DNA of 13,240 bases from DAOVVL01 sp965603095 (GTDB lineage: Bacteria > Pseudomonadota > Alphaproteobacteria > Rhodospirillales > Magnetovibrionaceae), in assembly GCA_965603095.1 (NCBI GenBank), contig CBFDBQ010000052.1, forward strand, positions 1-13,240, given 5' to 3'. The notes beneath the pieces were generated by a model. It ran no database searches. It saw only the letters and a list, made by a program, of their open reading frames with translations, and was not told the DNA's origin. The position numbers and the translations under genes were made by a program. Shown here one piece after another: positions 13,108 through 13,240 of this stretch; the stretch's first letter is position 1; each line of letters begins with the position of its first letter.

Positions 13108-13139
13108 GCACTTATGTCCAGTATTATTAAATAGCCTTG

Positions 13140-13169
13140 AAAAAACCGGGCCCCGCACACGCAGGGCCC
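13140..13169 (-). terminator. Intrinsic terminator of tuf
   Basis: A 9-bp GC-rich stem (GGGCCC-TGC with GCG-GGGCCC, 13161-13169 and 13148-13156, one wobble) has loop GTGT. It is followed by GG and six T residues (13145-13140) on the minus strand, 17 nt after the tuf stop. This is the strongest intrinsic terminator in the window. It implies that the tRNA-Trp-secE-nusG transcript either starts anew below it or depends on read-through. Confidence 0.85.
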
Positions 13170-13186
13170 TGATTTTCCTTAACCTT

Positions 13187-13240
13187 TTAAGCAATCACCT
13201 TAGCTACAACGCCGGCACCAACGGTACGGCCACCTTCGCG
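13187..13240 (-). CDS. tuf: Elongation factor Tu, C-terminal fragment (runs off the window)
   Basis: Only the last 17 codons and the TAA stop are visible, reading REGGRTVGAGVVAKVIA. This is the conserved C-terminal end of EF-Tu domain 3, where the family typically ends REGGRTVGAGVV followed by a short variable tail. EF-Tu delivers aminoacyl-tRNA to the ribosome as a GTP complex. The family call is sure despite the short length, and a tuf copy upstream of tRNA-Trp-secE fits the gene order. The gene ends in a strong terminator 17 nt downstream. Confidence 0.95.
   Translation of the reverse strand, partial: REGGRTVGAGVVAKVIA

Noticed and set aside
12874..13134. Plus-strand open frame across the tRNA-Trp gene
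   Set aside because: It reads through the complement of a perfect cloverleaf tRNA and hairpins, so it is not a protein gene.
1..13240. Search for mobile elements, CRISPR arrays, phage or defence genes
   Set aside because: All coding space is filled by conserved core genes on one strand in a standard order. No transposase, integrase, regularly spaced repeats or attachment-site duplication was seen, including around tRNA-Trp.

Overview
The window is one strand-coherent block of core translation and transcription genes, all on the minus strand. In transcription order (right to left) it reads tuf (3' end only), tRNA-Trp, secE, nusG, rplK, rplA, rplJ, rplL, rpoB, rpoC, rpsL and rpsG (5' end only). 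This contiguous rif-str arrangement, with a single tRNA-Trp(CCA) between tuf and secE and rpsL directly after rpoC, is typical of Alphaproteobacteria. The protein sequences fit that too: a 65-residue one-TM SecE, an RpoC of 1408 residues carrying the large trigger-loop insertion, and RpsG starting MSRRHAAEKREI. Base composition is moderate and leans AT for that class. I cannot name the genus or order from the sequence alone.

Layout: 13187-13240 is the end of tuf, closed by a strong GC-rich intrinsic terminator (13140-13169). The 13036-13107 stretch holds two further hairpins of unknown role, then tRNA-Trp at 12909-12984. secE and nusG (12107-12841) are tightly coupled. rplK and rplA (10869-11998) follow a leader with an L1-binding-type hairpin and a TATAAT box. 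rplJ and rplL (9631-10563) follow a 305-nt leader that contains an L10-leader-type RNA and competing stems. rpoB and rpoC (939-9365) follow a 265-nt gap packed with stem-loops, one of them terminator-like. A 489-nt gap then separates rpoC from rpsL. It holds two 3' hairpins, a good sigma70-type promoter and, downstream of that promoter, a terminator-like hairpin inside the rpsL leader.

How the genes work together: rplK, rplA, rplJ and rplL encode the L11, L1 and L10-L7/L12 ribosomal parts around the factor-binding stalk. NusG and RpoB/RpoC make and steer RNA polymerase. SecE is the essential small translocon subunit. EF-Tu, S12 and S7 belong to the decoding machinery. The noncoding gaps look like the control points: L1 feedback on rplKA, L10(L12)4 feedback on rplJL, attenuation or processing ahead of rpoBC, and a separate promoter plus possible attenuator for the str genes.

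All genes look intact and conventional. I see no mobile element, CRISPR array, defence system or foreign gene. The observations worth a second look are RNA structures in the intergenic regions, not new proteins.
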